Shown piece after piece: positions 9,448-17,941 of a stretch of 64,000 nucleotides of DNA. The stretch is from contig JAFTRN010000002.1 in assembly GCA_017462265.1 (NCBI GenBank), forward strand, positions 1 through 64,000. The letters run 5' to 3'. The DNA is from Coprobacter sp. Lineage in GTDB: Bacteria; Bacteroidota; Bacteroidia; Bacteroidales; UBA11471. A model generated the notes under the pieces. That model was not told the origin of the DNA. It made no database searches and saw only the letters and a program-made list of their open reading frames with translations. Within the stretch, counting starts at the first letter, position 1, and the number at the start of each line of letters is the position of its first letter. The position numbers and the translations under genes are program-made.

Positions 9448-10191
9448 TTAGTCGACTCTTTTGGCGGTGCGGGCAAGCGCGTAGAACACATCGTACATAG
9501 AGGCGCCCCCGAACTGCCGTTTCAGGTTGGCAGGAGTATCGAGAGCCTCTATTTTACCATCGACCATGATCGATACCCGGTCGCAATATTCGGCCTCGTC
9601 CATGTAGTGTGTTGTGACAAATACCGTGATACCACGGTCGGCGGCCCGATAAATAAGTTCCCAGAACTGACGACGGGTGACGGGATCGACACCGCCGGTG
9701 GGTTCGTCGAGGAACACGATGTGTGGATTGTGGAAGATGGCGAGCGAGAAGGCCAACTTCTGTTTCCAGCCGAGGGGTAGTGAGCGAACCATGGTTTTAC
9801 GTTCGCTTTCGAACCCGAGCTCGGTCAGCAACGATGTGGTTTTTTCTTTCGCTTTCTGTCTCGATATACCATATATCCCGCCGAAAAGAGTGAAATTCTC
9901 CTCTACCGTGAGGTCGTCGTAGAGCGAGAATTTCTGCGACATATATCCGATGTGCCGTTTTACCTCTTCGGCTTGTGTTGCGATGTCGTACCCGGCCACA
10001 CTTGCCCGTCCGTCGCTGGGGTGTGAGAGGCCACACAGCATACGCATGGCGGTGGTTTTTCCGGCTCCGTTGGCTCCAAGGAATCCGAATATTTCACCTT
10101 CATGTACCTCGAATGAAATGTGGTTCGTGGCTATAAATTTGCCAAATTGCTTGGTGAGACCTTCGGCTTTGATTACTATTTTATCGGTCAT
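9448..10191 (-). CDS. ABC transporter ATP-binding protein (second NBD)
   Basis: A cytoplasmic ATPase of 247 residues that powers the two permeases encoded downstream. Walker A is GANGAGKTT (about residue 39), Walker B is IVFLDEPTGGVD, and the H-loop is FVTTHYMDEAEYCD. The signature motif is LPLGWKQ in place of LSGGQ, a substitution known for one of the two halves of YbhF-type ATPases. In Escherichia coli YbhF the two nucleotide-binding domains are fused in one chain; here they are separate genes 4 bp apart. Confidence 0.88.
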   Translation of the reverse strand: MTDKIVIKAEGLTKQFGKFIATNHISFEVHEGEIFGFLGANGAGKTTAMRMLCGLSHPSDGRASVAGYDIATQAEEVKRHIGYMSQKFSLYDDLTVEENFTLFGGIYGISRQKAKEKTTSLLTELGFESERKTMVRSLPLGWKQKLAFSLAIFHNPHIVFLDEPTGGVDPVTRRQFWELIYRAADRGITVFVTTHYMDEAEYCDRVSIMVDGKIEALDTPANLKRQFGGASMYDVFYALARTAKRVD

Positions 10192-10195
10192 GGTT

Positions 10196-11113
10196 CTACA
10201 ATTTTTGCAGGTTCATAAAACAGTCCTCGATAGATGGCTCTACGATACTTATATCTATCGATTTATGCCCACTCTCTTGAAGTATAGCGGTGAGTCCGTC
10301 GATGGAGAGTTGTCTTGTATCGATAGTCGCATGATGGGTTTCGCCGAAGGCAAAAGCACTTTTTACGCCGGGTGTGAGGCGTAGGTCGGTGAGCAGTCGG
10401 TGCATTTTGTCGCTCTTTACGGCCCACAAAGTCTCGGAGTAGTCGGCTATGATGTTTTGCGGTGTGTCGATGGAGAGAAACGTCCCCTCTTGCATGAGCG
10501 CTATGCGGTCGCATTGTATGGCCTCGTCCATATAGGGGGTAGATACCACGATGCAGAGGTTGTAGTCGCGTTTTAACTTTTGCAACATTCCCCAGAATTC
10601 TTTGCGGCTCACGGGATCGACACCGGTCGTAGGCTCGTCGAGAAACAATACGTGTGGCGCATGAATGAGGGCGCATGAAAGTGCCAATTTCTGTTTCATG
10701 CCACCCGATAATTTACCGGCACGACGCTTTTTGAAGGGTTCTATCTGCTCGTAAATATCCTCGATGAGGTGGTAGTTTTCTTCGATAGTCGTGTTGAATA
10801 CGGTCGCGAAAAACGATAGATTTTCTTCTACGGTCATGTCTTGGTACAAGGCGAATCGTCCCGGCATATAGCCGATGTGTCGTCGTATATCTTTGTATTC
10901 TTTTACCACGTCGTATCCATCGACCGAGGCGCTTCCCGTGTCGGCGAGAATCAGGGTTGTCAAGATACGGAAGAGTGTGGTTTTACCGGCACCATCAGGG
11001 CCGATAAGTCCGAATATTTCACCCGGCTCCACCTCGAAACTCACCCCTTTCAAGGCTTGTGTGCGGCCTTTGTTGTAGGATTTCCGTATCTCTTTTACTG
11101 AAACGATACTCAT
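10196..11113 (-). CDS. ABC transporter ATP-binding protein (first NBD)
   Basis: A 305-residue ATPase, the partner of the downstream NBD. It has Walker A GPDGAGKTT, a canonical signature LSGGMKQKLAL, and Walker B VLFLDEPTTGVD. About 70 extra residues at the C-terminus (after residue 230) form the small regulatory domain found in drug-efflux ATPases of the DrrA/CcmA type. It follows the HlyD-type adaptor gene by 19 bp and precedes the second ATPase by 4 bp, consistent with one transcript. It corresponds to the N-terminal half of YbhF. Confidence 0.88.
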   Translation of the reverse strand: MSIVSVKEIRKSYNKGRTQALKGVSFEVEPGEIFGLIGPDGAGKTTLFRILTTLILADTGSASVDGYDVVKEYKDIRRHIGYMPGRFALYQDMTVEENLSFFATVFNTTIEENYHLIEDIYEQIEPFKKRRAGKLSGGMKQKLALSCALIHAPHVLFLDEPTTGVDPVSRKEFWGMLQKLKRDYNLCIVVSTPYMDEAIQCDRIALMQEGTFLSIDTPQNIIADYSETLWAVKSDKMHRLLTDLRLTPGVKSAFAFGETHHATIDTRQLSIDGLTAILQESGHKSIDISIVEPSIEDCFMNLQKL

Positions 11114-11132
11114 AGTCGCAGAGATTGATAGG

Positions 11133-12026
11133 TTAGAATTTTACATCGCCATACATTCCTCGCTTGATGGTGCCGTCATTTTTTACATCTATCTTGATAG
11201 CATATACGAGGTTCGAACGCTCCGAGCGCGTCTGAATGGTCTTGGGGGTAAATTCGGCTTCATCGCTTATCCACGAGACAATGCCGTCGAACTCTTTACG
11301 ATCGGTAACACCGAGGTCGGCATACACTTTAACCGCCTGTCCCAGGGTGAGGGTAGTGAGTTGCTCGGCGGTAATATAGGTGCGTAGTTTCATATTGTCG
11401 ATGTCGCCAACCTTGAACAGCGCGCGTCCCGGGGCGGCATATTCGCCCTGCTCGGCATATTGTGATAGTACTATACCTTTGATGGGACTGCTGATGATGC
11501 AATTACTTATCTGGTCGTCGATTTGTGCCATTTGTGCGGAGATACCGATGCTTTGGTCGGAGAGACTATTGTTGTTACCAGCTATTTGTTCTGAGGTGGC
11601 ACTAAGCTGTTTTTCCAGCACTTCGAGGTTGTAATTGATGTCGTCTAATTGTTTCTGTGAAGCGGCATCGGCCTTGACCAGCTCCTCAAATCGGCGTTGC
11701 TCGTTTTTGAGGTTGGCGATTTGTTGGCGCAGAGAGGCCAATTGCCGTTCTTCGTCTAATTTGCGGCTTTCGTTGGCCGATAGTGTGGCGCGTAATTGTA
11801 CTTTTTTTAAGTATAATTGGGTGGTGTCGATAAGTCCGAGTTTTTCATCGGGTGTAAGCTCTCGTCCCTCTTCGATATATAGCTGTTTGATTTCTCCTGT
11901 ACCTTTGGCCGAAACGATGACCTCGGTAGTCTCGAAAATACCCGACGCATCGAATACACCATCGTTATTGCCGCAAGCGGTGAGTAGGGTGGCTATGGCT
12001 AATGCTAAAAATTTGTTGACATTCAT
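11133..12026 (-). CDS. HlyD-family periplasmic adaptor (membrane fusion protein)
   Basis: A 297-residue adaptor that links the ABC permeases to the TolC channel. The N-terminus is a lipoprotein signal (IATLLTACGN, Cys18). A biotinyl-lipoyl-like segment (about 35-60) is followed by a long coiled coil rich in Gln, Glu and Leu (about 75-150), then the second half of the lipoyl domain with the hallmark ISSPIKGIVLSQYAEQGEY and a beta-barrel. Size and order match YbhG. The gene is 11 bp downstream of the TolC-type gene. Confidence 0.88.
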   Translation of the reverse strand: MNVNKFLALAIATLLTACGNNDGVFDASGIFETTEVIVSAKGTGEIKQLYIEEGRELTPDEKLGLIDTTQLYLKKVQLRATLSANESRKLDEERQLASLRQQIANLKNEQRRFEELVKADAASQKQLDDINYNLEVLEKQLSATSEQIAGNNNSLSDQSIGISAQMAQIDDQISNCIISSPIKGIVLSQYAEQGEYAAPGRALFKVGDIDNMKLRTYITAEQLTTLTLGQAVKVYADLGVTDRKEFDGIVSWISDEAEFTPKTIQTRSERSNLVYAIKIDVKNDGTIKRGMYGDVKF

Positions 12027-12037
12027 TTTTGTAAGCG

Positions 12038-13327
12038 TTATTGGTTGATAGTATGTTTTAATTCGTAAATACTTTTCAGTAGTTCTATTTCGTGCGACGA
12101 CTTATCGATGAGGGCTTTGCTCTCACGGGTAATCTCTTGTAAGAGGGCGTTTATATCGATTGTGCCGTGCGACAGTTTCGATTCTGCGGCGGTTCGCACC
12201 GAGGTGCGCAAGGCGATGATATTATCGTCCTCTTGCAGCATTTGTCGGTACTGCTCTATGGTCGATAGGTCTTGGGTAGATTTCATGCGATTGTTGAAGA
12301 GAAATACTTCCCGAGCTGTCTCGATGTTGTTGCGAGAAATGTCGAGTTTACGCTTGTCGTTGCGACGGGTGTAGAGGTTGCTGATGTTCCAAGTGAGGCG
12401 CACGCCTACAATGCCGTTGAGGCTCCAATCGTGGTCGAACATATCGTCGAACATATTCAGTCCCGGATAGCCGTAGTAGCCCTGTGCAAACAGGCTGAGG
12501 CGGGGTGTCGCCATGGAGTTGAGCAGTTTCTTTTGCGCGTCGGTCTGTTTTATTTGGGAATTGAACAGGGCCAACTCCGGACGATTGTTATTGGCTACGT
12601 CGGGCATCGTATCATCGGGCTTTTGCAGGCGGGTGATGTATGCTGGCTCTTTCCCGATAAAAATACACAACATCTGGGTGTAGGAGCTTTTCATGGTGTT
12701 GAGCTTTATCTCGTCTTGTCGTGTCTGCAAGTACTCCGCTTTTACGGCGTCGATGTCGCTCTGAGTGGCAATACCATTGGTTTTCAAGGCTTCCAATTTG
12801 CGACAATTATCACTCAATAGGGCTTGTAAATCCTTGTTGAGTTGTAATTTTTCATCGATAAGCAATATGCCGAAAAACAGATCGTTTACACGGGAACGAA
12901 CGGCATACATATCGACATCGGTTTGGGCTGTCATCACACCGCTTTGAGCCCGAGTTATCTCTTTACGGCTACGCATATTACCGCCGTCCCATATCACTTG
13001 ATTGAGGTCGAGTGCTATCTTGTATTGGTCTTTGCCCAACCCTTGGGGATTGTACCCGTTTTGTGCGAGAATATTGTTGAGCAGGTCGGGGAGTGACGCG
13101 ACATCGGATTGATAGGAAGCCTGTCCGCTGAGTGTTAATTGGGGCAGGTATCCGCGATTGATGTTTTTGATAGAGTATTCGGTGCTACGCTCTATCAGAT
13201 TGTACTTGGCGACCAAGGGATAGTTTTCTTGCGCCAATTGCTGACATTCATCGAGCGAGACCTGCGCCCGGATACCCGGGAGGAAAAACAGTACACCGAG
13301 CAGGGTGAGGGTTAGCCTTTGTTTCAT
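12038..13327 (-). CDS. TolC-family outer-membrane efflux channel
   Basis: A 429-residue outer-membrane factor with a signal peptide ending after GIRAQ (about residue 22). Two repeats of long amphipathic helices flank short beta-strand regions (SLDECQQLAQENYPLV; GVRLTWNISNLYTRRNDKR), as in the OEP family. It is the first gene of the operon tolC-hlyD-NBD-NBD-permease-permease. A TetR-family gene ends 94 bp upstream, and an inverted repeat that may be its operator lies in this gap. Efflux across both membranes is the inferred role. Confidence 0.88.
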   Translation of the reverse strand: MKQRLTLTLLGVLFFLPGIRAQVSLDECQQLAQENYPLVAKYNLIERSTEYSIKNINRGYLPQLTLSGQASYQSDVASLPDLLNNILAQNGYNPQGLGKDQYKIALDLNQVIWDGGNMRSRKEITRAQSGVMTAQTDVDMYAVRSRVNDLFFGILLIDEKLQLNKDLQALLSDNCRKLEALKTNGIATQSDIDAVKAEYLQTRQDEIKLNTMKSSYTQMLCIFIGKEPAYITRLQKPDDTMPDVANNNRPELALFNSQIKQTDAQKKLLNSMATPRLSLFAQGYYGYPGLNMFDDMFDHDWSLNGIVGVRLTWNISNLYTRRNDKRKLDISRNNIETAREVFLFNNRMKSTQDLSTIEQYRQMLQEDDNIIALRTSVRTAAESKLSHGTIDINALLQEITRESKALIDKSSHEIELLKSIYELKHTINQ

Positions 13328-13339
13328 AGGTTATATATC

Positions 13340-13370
13340 TAACAATTTTGTTAATGATGATTCGAAAATA
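13340..13370 (-). promoter_or_regulatory. Promoter and TetR operator candidate of the efflux operon
   Basis: A -7-like TATTTTCG (13370-13363) lies 36 bases before the tolC-type start. The inverted repeat TAACAATTTTGTTA at 13340-13353 is just downstream of it. The form TAACA-N4-TGTTA recurs as TAACAAAACTGTTT at 14062-14075 in front of tetR. Both lie where bound protein would block transcription. The operator assignment is an inference from the shared motif and position. Confidence 0.5.
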
Positions 13371-13421
13371 AAACGGCATCTCCGGTCGTATGCGATGGGC
13401 TAAGCCGATTATACTCGAGTT

Positions 13422-14036
13422 TTAGGGTTTTATGGCGTTGAGAATGAATGAGATATTGCAGCTTTCACGTTCTTGTAGGAAAAGCGCGGCCTGTTCTTGC
13501 TGCATATTCTCGGCAATAAGCGGATAAACCATAAAGGTTGTGATGTTCAATGATAATATATTGAGAATGAGTTGTAGAGGTTTTATCTTTGTGATATTTC
13601 CGGCCTCCACTTCGGCATTGATGAGCGACGACACCCGAGCATAGAGGTGCGACATGGTGGGATATATCGCTTTGATAGCCACTTTGCGATTGGTGGGGTT
13701 GGATATTACTTCGTTGTAAACAAAGTTGATGAGGAGTGGGTTGGCTTTCAAAAACGAGAAGTGCAGATGTATAAAGTCGCGTATTGCTTTTTCGAGGGTG
13801 ATACTCTTGTCGTTTTCGAGCAACTCCTTGAATGGCTGTACGACTTGTTGCACTTTGGCCGAGAACACTTTTTGAAAGAGGTTCTCTTTTGTGCGGTAAT
13901 AGTAGTGTAGCATGGCGTGGGTAACACCGGCCTTAGCTGCAATGGAGGTGGTTTTGGCTCCATTGTACCCTTTTTGTATGAATTCCTCTTCGGCGGCTTG
14001 CAGTATGAGGCGTTCGTTGTTGTTTTCGTTAGCCAT
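13422..14036 (-). CDS. TetR-family transcriptional regulator
   Basis: A 204-residue repressor-type protein. The N-terminal helix-turn-helix (about 8-55: ILQAAEEEFIQKGYNGAKTT ... THAMLHYYYRTKENLF) is a clear TetR_N domain. The C-terminal ligand domain (60-204) shows no recognisable pocket motif. It lies directly upstream of the efflux operon in the same orientation, and E. coli has a comparable arrangement with the TetR-type regulator CecR and ybhGFSR. It probably represses both itself and the operon and is released by a transported compound; this is inferred. Confidence 0.88.
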   Translation of the reverse strand: MANENNNERLILQAAEEEFIQKGYNGAKTTSIAAKAGVTHAMLHYYYRTKENLFQKVFSAKVQQVVQPFKELLENDKSITLEKAIRDFIHLHFSFLKANPLLINFVYNEVISNPTNRKVAIKAIYPTMSHLYARVSSLINAEVEAGNITKIKPLQLILNILSLNITTFMVYPLIAENMQQEQAALFLQERESCNISFILNAIKP

Positions 14037-14061
14037 AACTCGCTTGTTTAATATTAGTGTT

Positions 14062-14107
14062 TAACAAAACTGTTTGCAAATATAGGGCGTTGAAAAATAC
14101 CATGCAA
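14062..14107 (-). promoter_or_regulatory. tetR promoter with overlapping operator candidate
   Basis: On the minus strand TTG (14107-14105) is followed after 20 bases by TATATTTG (14084-14077). The motif TAACAAAACTGTTT at 14062-14075 begins one base after the -7 box and covers the expected start point. It resembles the repeat in front of the tolC-type gene, as expected for autorepression. Confidence 0.55.
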
Positions 14108-14242
14108 GTAATTGATGCGATATTTAACAAATAAAAATATTTTTATTGCGGCGTATTTATTGTAAGTTGCAGATATATAATGGATTAATAAGTGTACGTA
14201 AAAATATGGATAACTATATGCCCTGTTAATCGAAAATATCGT

Positions 14243-14250
14243 TATATTTG
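14243..14250 (+). promoter_or_regulatory. -7 element of the DUF805 gene
   Basis: TATATTTG lies 25 bases before the ATG at 14276 and fits TAnnTTTG. No clear TTTG is seen 19-20 bases upstream. Confidence 0.5.
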
Positions 14251-14275
14251 CATATCTTCTTAAAACATAAATAGA

Positions 14276-14773
14276 ATGGATTTTATTTCGGCTGTAAAAA
14301 CGGTGTTTAAGAAATATGCCGTGTTCAAAGGTCGGGCTACTCGCTCGGAGTATTGGTGGTTTTGGCTTTTCTCTACGATTGTAGGCTTGCTATTGGTGGT
14401 AGCGATTGTTGCCGATTTGGTGAGGGGCATCATAGCCGGCGCGATAGATATGGCCGACGAGGCTGCGGTCATGTTGGCAGTCTATCTTGACCCGTTTACG
14501 ATAGTATTGTTGATTTTTGCTATAGTCGTGTTTATCCCCACCTTGGCCGTAGAGGTACGACGTCTGCACGATATAGGCCGTAGCGGATATTGGTTGCTTG
14601 CATACTATCTGATAACGATATTGTTGGGGCTGATACCGAACATATTGATAAACACTATTTTGACATTGGCGTTGAGTATAATATTTATCGTTGCAATGTG
14701 CCGTCGAGGCGAGGAGGGCGAGAATCAATATGGGCCTAATCCACTCGAAGAGACCGAAAACGGCGAAATGTGA
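14276..14773 (+). CDS. DUF805 inner-membrane protein (YhaH-like)
   Basis: A 165-residue membrane protein with the DUF805 start FKGRATRSEYWWFWLF (about 18-33) and four predicted membrane segments (about 30-50, 68-95, 110-128, 130-145). The motif VRRLHDIGRSGYW before the third segment is the family signature. The tail is charged and cytoplasmic. No function is established for the family. It stands alone with its own promoter and terminator. Confidence 0.88.
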   Translation: MDFISAVKTVFKKYAVFKGRATRSEYWWFWLFSTIVGLLLVVAIVADLVRGIIAGAIDMADEAAVMLAVYLDPFTIVLLIFAIVVFIPTLAVEVRRLHDIGRSGYWLLAYYLITILLGLIPNILINTILTLALSIIFIVAMCRRGEEGENQYGPNPLEETENGEM

Positions 14774-14804
14774 ATAGAGGAATAACTTTTGAAAAAGAAA
14801 CGTG

Positions 14805-14848
14805 AAAAAGGCGTAACTCCGCATACGGGGATTTGCGTCTTTTTTTTC
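14805..14848 (+). terminator. Rho-independent terminator after DUF805
   Basis: AAAAAGGCGTAACTCC (14805-14820) pairs with GGGGATTTGCGTCTTTT (14827-14843) with some G-T pairs, and a run of eight T follows. The TTTG box of the next promoter (14832-14835) lies inside the descending arm, so terminator and promoter overlap. Confidence 0.7.
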
Positions 14849-14863
14849 TTTGTGCTATCTTCG
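14832..14863 (+). promoter_or_regulatory. Promoter of the CCA-adding enzyme gene
   Basis: TTTG (14832-14835), 20 bases, TATCTTCG (14856-14863). Transcription would begin near 14870, exactly where MITE-like copy 2 starts, so the roughly 205-base leader would consist almost wholly of that hairpin element. Confidence 0.6.
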
Positions 14864-14870
14864 CACCATG

Positions 14871-15065
14871 TAGAAGCTGTTTTAGAATTTTCTTGAAAAA
14901 GTTATTACGGCTTCAAAAAACAAGGTTTCGGATTCTTTAAGGCTCTTTTGGACGCCTTTTCCGTCAAACCCGCTTGGCCGTAGCCCGCTACGACTTGCGT
15001 AATTTGACGAAAAATCCATACCAAAACAGCTCTTAAATAATCTCTAAAATTCAAACAGCTTCTAA
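14871..15065 (+). repeat. Palindromic MITE-like element, copy 2
   Basis: Ends are TAGAAGCTGTTTTAGAATTT and AAAATTCAAACAGCTTCTA, inverted repeats of each other. The body shares long stretches with copy 1, for example TTCTTTAAGGCTCTTTTGGA and GACGCCTTTTCCGTCAAAC. It is also palindromic internally (TTCCGTCAAAC against TTTGACGAAAAA). TA borders both ends, which would suit a TA target duplication. It ends 11 bases before the start codon at 15077. Confidence 0.8.
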
Positions 15066-15076
15066 AACGTATTGGT

Positions 15077-16507
15077 ATGAAACTCGACGACTCGTTATTG
15101 CAGAAACACCTGGGTCACCCCTTGTTTGCCCTCCTCACCGCTACGGCCGATGAGCTGGGCGTGCCTTGCTATGTCATAGGGGGCTATGTGCGCGATATAT
15201 TCTTGCAACGCCCGTCGAAAGACATCGATGTGGTGACGGTGGGCAGTGGTATAGAGTTGGCCACGGCATTTGCCGGTAAATTGGGTAAAAAAGCGCATCT
15301 GTCGGTGTTCCGCAATTTCGGGACGGCACAGGTGAAATACAAAAATCATGAAATAGAATTTGTTGGAGCTCGTCGCGAGTCGTACACGCACGATTCACGC
15401 AAGCCGATAGTGGAAGATGGTACACTTGCCGACGACCAGAATCGTCGCGACTTTACCATCAACGCCTTGGCTATATGCCTCAATGGGGATAATTTCGGCG
15501 AATTGGTCGATCCCTTCGGCGGTATTCCCGACCTCGATGCCGGACTTATACGCACACCGCTCGATCCCGATATTACATTCAGCGACGACCCATTGCGCAT
15601 GATGCGAGCCATACGTTTCGCCACGCAGTTGGGATTTCGCATTGTCGATGAGACGTTTGACGCCATCGCTCGCAACAAAGAACGCATACGCATCATATCG
15701 GGCGAACGTATTATCGACGAAATCAATAAAATGATGATGTCGTCGCGCCCCTCGTTGGGCTTCTTGTTGTTGGAAAAGTGTGGCTTGTTGTCGATTATCT
15801 TCCCCGAGCTGAGCGCGTTAAAGGGTGTCGATACCGTGGAGGGTCGAGGCCACAAAGACAATTTCTACCACACGTTGGCGGTACTCGACCATATAGCCGC
15901 GAAAAGCGATGATTTGTGGTTGCGATGGGCTGCCGTGTTGCACGATATAGCCAAGCCTCAGACCAAGCGATATGACGCCCGCCTGGGCTGGACCTTCCAC
16001 AATCACAATTTTGTGGGGGAGAAGATGATTCCCGGTATCTTCCGTCGTATGAAGTTGCCACTCAACGAGAAAATGAAATTCGTGCAGAAGATGGTAGGTC
16101 TGCACATGCGTCCCATAGCCTTGGTAGAGGATATCGTTACCGACTCGGCCGTACGGAGGTTACTTTTCGATGCCGGCGACGACATCGATTCGCTCATGAT
16201 GCTGTGTGAGGCCGATATTACCTCTAAAAATCAGGAGAAGGTGCGCCGTATTCTCGATAATTTTGCCTTGGTGCGTACCAAGTTGCACGATATAGAGGAG
16301 AAAGACCGGGTGCGTAACTTCCAGCCACCTGTATCGGGCGAGGAAATCATGCAGATATTTGCCTTGGAGCCTTGCCGTATGGTGGGCGATATAAAAATGG
16401 CTATAAAAGATGCCATACTCGATGGTATAATACCCAATGAACGCGAGGCGGCCTACCAATATATGTTGCAGATTGCCGCTGAGAAAGGCCTCACCCCCAA
16501 AGCATAG
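15077..16507 (+). CDS. cca: CCA tRNA nucleotidyltransferase with HD domain
   Basis: A class II nucleotidyltransferase of 476 residues that adds or repairs the CCA end of tRNAs. The catalytic region has VIGGYVRDIFL (about 33-43), the metal-binding DID in KDIDVVTVG, and RRDFTINALAI. The neck and body domains follow, and an HD phosphohydrolase domain starts near residue 255 (RWAAVLHDIAKPQTKR). This fused layout is usual in Bacteroidetes. Start choice rests on the ATG just after the repeat element and full conservation from residue 1. The gene stands alone, with a promoter upstream of the element and a terminator after it. Confidence 0.92.
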   Translation: MKLDDSLLQKHLGHPLFALLTATADELGVPCYVIGGYVRDIFLQRPSKDIDVVTVGSGIELATAFAGKLGKKAHLSVFRNFGTAQVKYKNHEIEFVGARRESYTHDSRKPIVEDGTLADDQNRRDFTINALAICLNGDNFGELVDPFGGIPDLDAGLIRTPLDPDITFSDDPLRMMRAIRFATQLGFRIVDETFDAIARNKERIRIISGERIIDEINKMMMSSRPSLGFLLLEKCGLLSIIFPELSALKGVDTVEGRGHKDNFYHTLAVLDHIAAKSDDLWLRWAAVLHDIAKPQTKRYDARLGWTFHNHNFVGEKMIPGIFRRMKLPLNEKMKFVQKMVGLHMRPIALVEDIVTDSAVRRLLFDAGDDIDSLMMLCEADITSKNQEKVRRILDNFALVRTKLHDIEEKDRVRNFQPPVSGEEIMQIFALEPCRMVGDIKMAIKDAILDGIIPNEREAAYQYMLQIAAEKGLTPKA

Positions 16508-16530
16508 CCACACTCGAAACGTATAAACAG

Positions 16531-16557
16531 CACAGGCGACCTTGCGGGCCGCCTGTG
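16531..16557. terminator. Bidirectional terminator between cca and the TlpA gene
   Basis: CACAGGCG (16531-16538) and CGCCTGTG (16550-16557) form a perfect 8-bp stem, with possible further pairing inside the 11-base loop. It separates convergent genes. Confidence 0.7.
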
Positions 16558-16579
16558 TCGTATATAGGAATGTGGTTTT

Positions 16580-17935
16580 TTATTTGAGGCTTTCGAGTTT
16601 TTCTTTGAGGAGGGCGCCTGTGCTGGGGCGCGGAGCTTTGTACTCCAAGAGCTTACCCTCTTTGTCGTAAATGATATAGAAAGGAATACCCTTGATATTG
16701 AGCATGGTGGCCAATTTGTTGTCTTTGACGATGTATTGATGGCCGCTCATGCCGAGTTGTTGCATTTTCTGTATCCAAGCGTTGCGGTCGGTATCGAGCG
16801 AAATGGCTATAAACACCACATTGTCGTTTTGTAACTCTGCTTCCAATTTCTGGAGATGGGGTATTTCGCGTACGCAGGGACCACACCACGAGGCCCAGAA
16901 ATCGACATAGATATACTTCCCTTTGAAATCAGAGAATCGCACTTCGTTTCCATCAATGTCGAGGAACGCCTCATGAGGAGCCTCAGCTCCCACTATCGAC
17001 TTGGAGCGCATACGGAATTGCGACAGATACTTCTCGGCCTCGGGATTACCCTCGGTCATCTTCACCAGTCGCTCATATCCGGCATTGGCATCGATGTTGT
17101 AATTGTAGGTCGATATATAATTGTTGAGAATGAGCGCCTCGACCGTCTTTACGACAATGCTGTCGGTATAAGTTTGACGTAGTAGTTGCAGACGGGCCTC
17201 GGCGGTTTTCTCTTTATGCGAAATGGATTGTAACACACATTGCGCACCCGACGAGTAAAGCATCGTGGCGGTGTTGTCGAAGATTTTGTTCTCGGCAGGC
17301 AGATTGTCGGTAATAGCCTTCAATGCGGCGATATAGCTGTCGTTTTTGGCCTCCATGCGTTGCAACCGTTCTATGGTATTGACGGTCTGTATGTATGCGC
17401 CGATATTTATATACGAGGCCACTTCGTCGTTGCATTTGTTGCTTGTTATCGCCGAGTGGGCGGTATCGAAAAACTTATCGATGAAAGGTTTAACCTCTTC
17501 TTGTGGCAACGTACCCGTGAGATAGTGGGTGTAGGCCAATTCGTTGAATTGTAACAGTGCGGACAATTCCCGATTTTTCGTTTTTACGATAGGCGCGCCT
17601 TTGGGCGCGAAATCGATGTCGAGACGCACATTTTTATGCTCTGCCGACAGATAGATGGGAAGATATTCTTGCCGTTTATTTCCTTCGCTGTCGGTAATTA
17701 CTGCGTAGAGCATACCGAAGCAGGAGGGAGTACATTCGACCGTGATACTATACTTGTTTTTCGCCATGTCCACGGGTAGGCTCTCTTGCGATTTTCCGGC
17801 ATGAAAGCGAGCCAACACCATTTCGGTGATGGCGCTGCCCTTCTCGACCAAAGCCTTACCCGACAATTTTACAGGCAGAGCATATATCGGAGTGACCATG
17901 ATGGCCAGCAGCGTAATAAGGAGTATGCGTTTCAT
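16580..17935 (-). CDS. TlpA-like thiol-disulfide oxidoreductase
   Basis: A 451-residue exported protein with a signal peptide (LLAIMVTPIYALP). Residues about 20-300 form a helical and beta region seen in Bacteroidetes TlpA fusions, with a DUF4369-like start. The thioredoxin domain is C-terminal (about 315-451) with the active site FWASWCGPCVREI and cis-proline region GIPFYIIY. It would reduce or isomerise disulfides in the periplasm. It is the last gene of the SusC operon, 6 bp after the PKD-like lipoprotein. The role of the thioredoxin in these uptake loci is not known. Confidence 0.85.
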   Translation of the reverse strand: MKRILLITLLAIMVTPIYALPVKLSGKALVEKGSAITEMVLARFHAGKSQESLPVDMAKNKYSITVECTPSCFGMLYAVITDSEGNKRQEYLPIYLSAEHKNVRLDIDFAPKGAPIVKTKNRELSALLQFNELAYTHYLTGTLPQEEVKPFIDKFFDTAHSAITSNKCNDEVASYINIGAYIQTVNTIERLQRMEAKNDSYIAALKAITDNLPAENKIFDNTATMLYSSGAQCVLQSISHKEKTAEARLQLLRQTYTDSIVVKTVEALILNNYISTYNYNIDANAGYERLVKMTEGNPEAEKYLSQFRMRSKSIVGAEAPHEAFLDIDGNEVRFSDFKGKYIYVDFWASWCGPCVREIPHLQKLEAELQNDNVVFIAISLDTDRNAWIQKMQQLGMSGHQYIVKDNKLATMLNIKGIPFYIIYDKEGKLLEYKAPRPSTGALLKEKLESLK

Positions 17936-17941
17936 ATGGCA

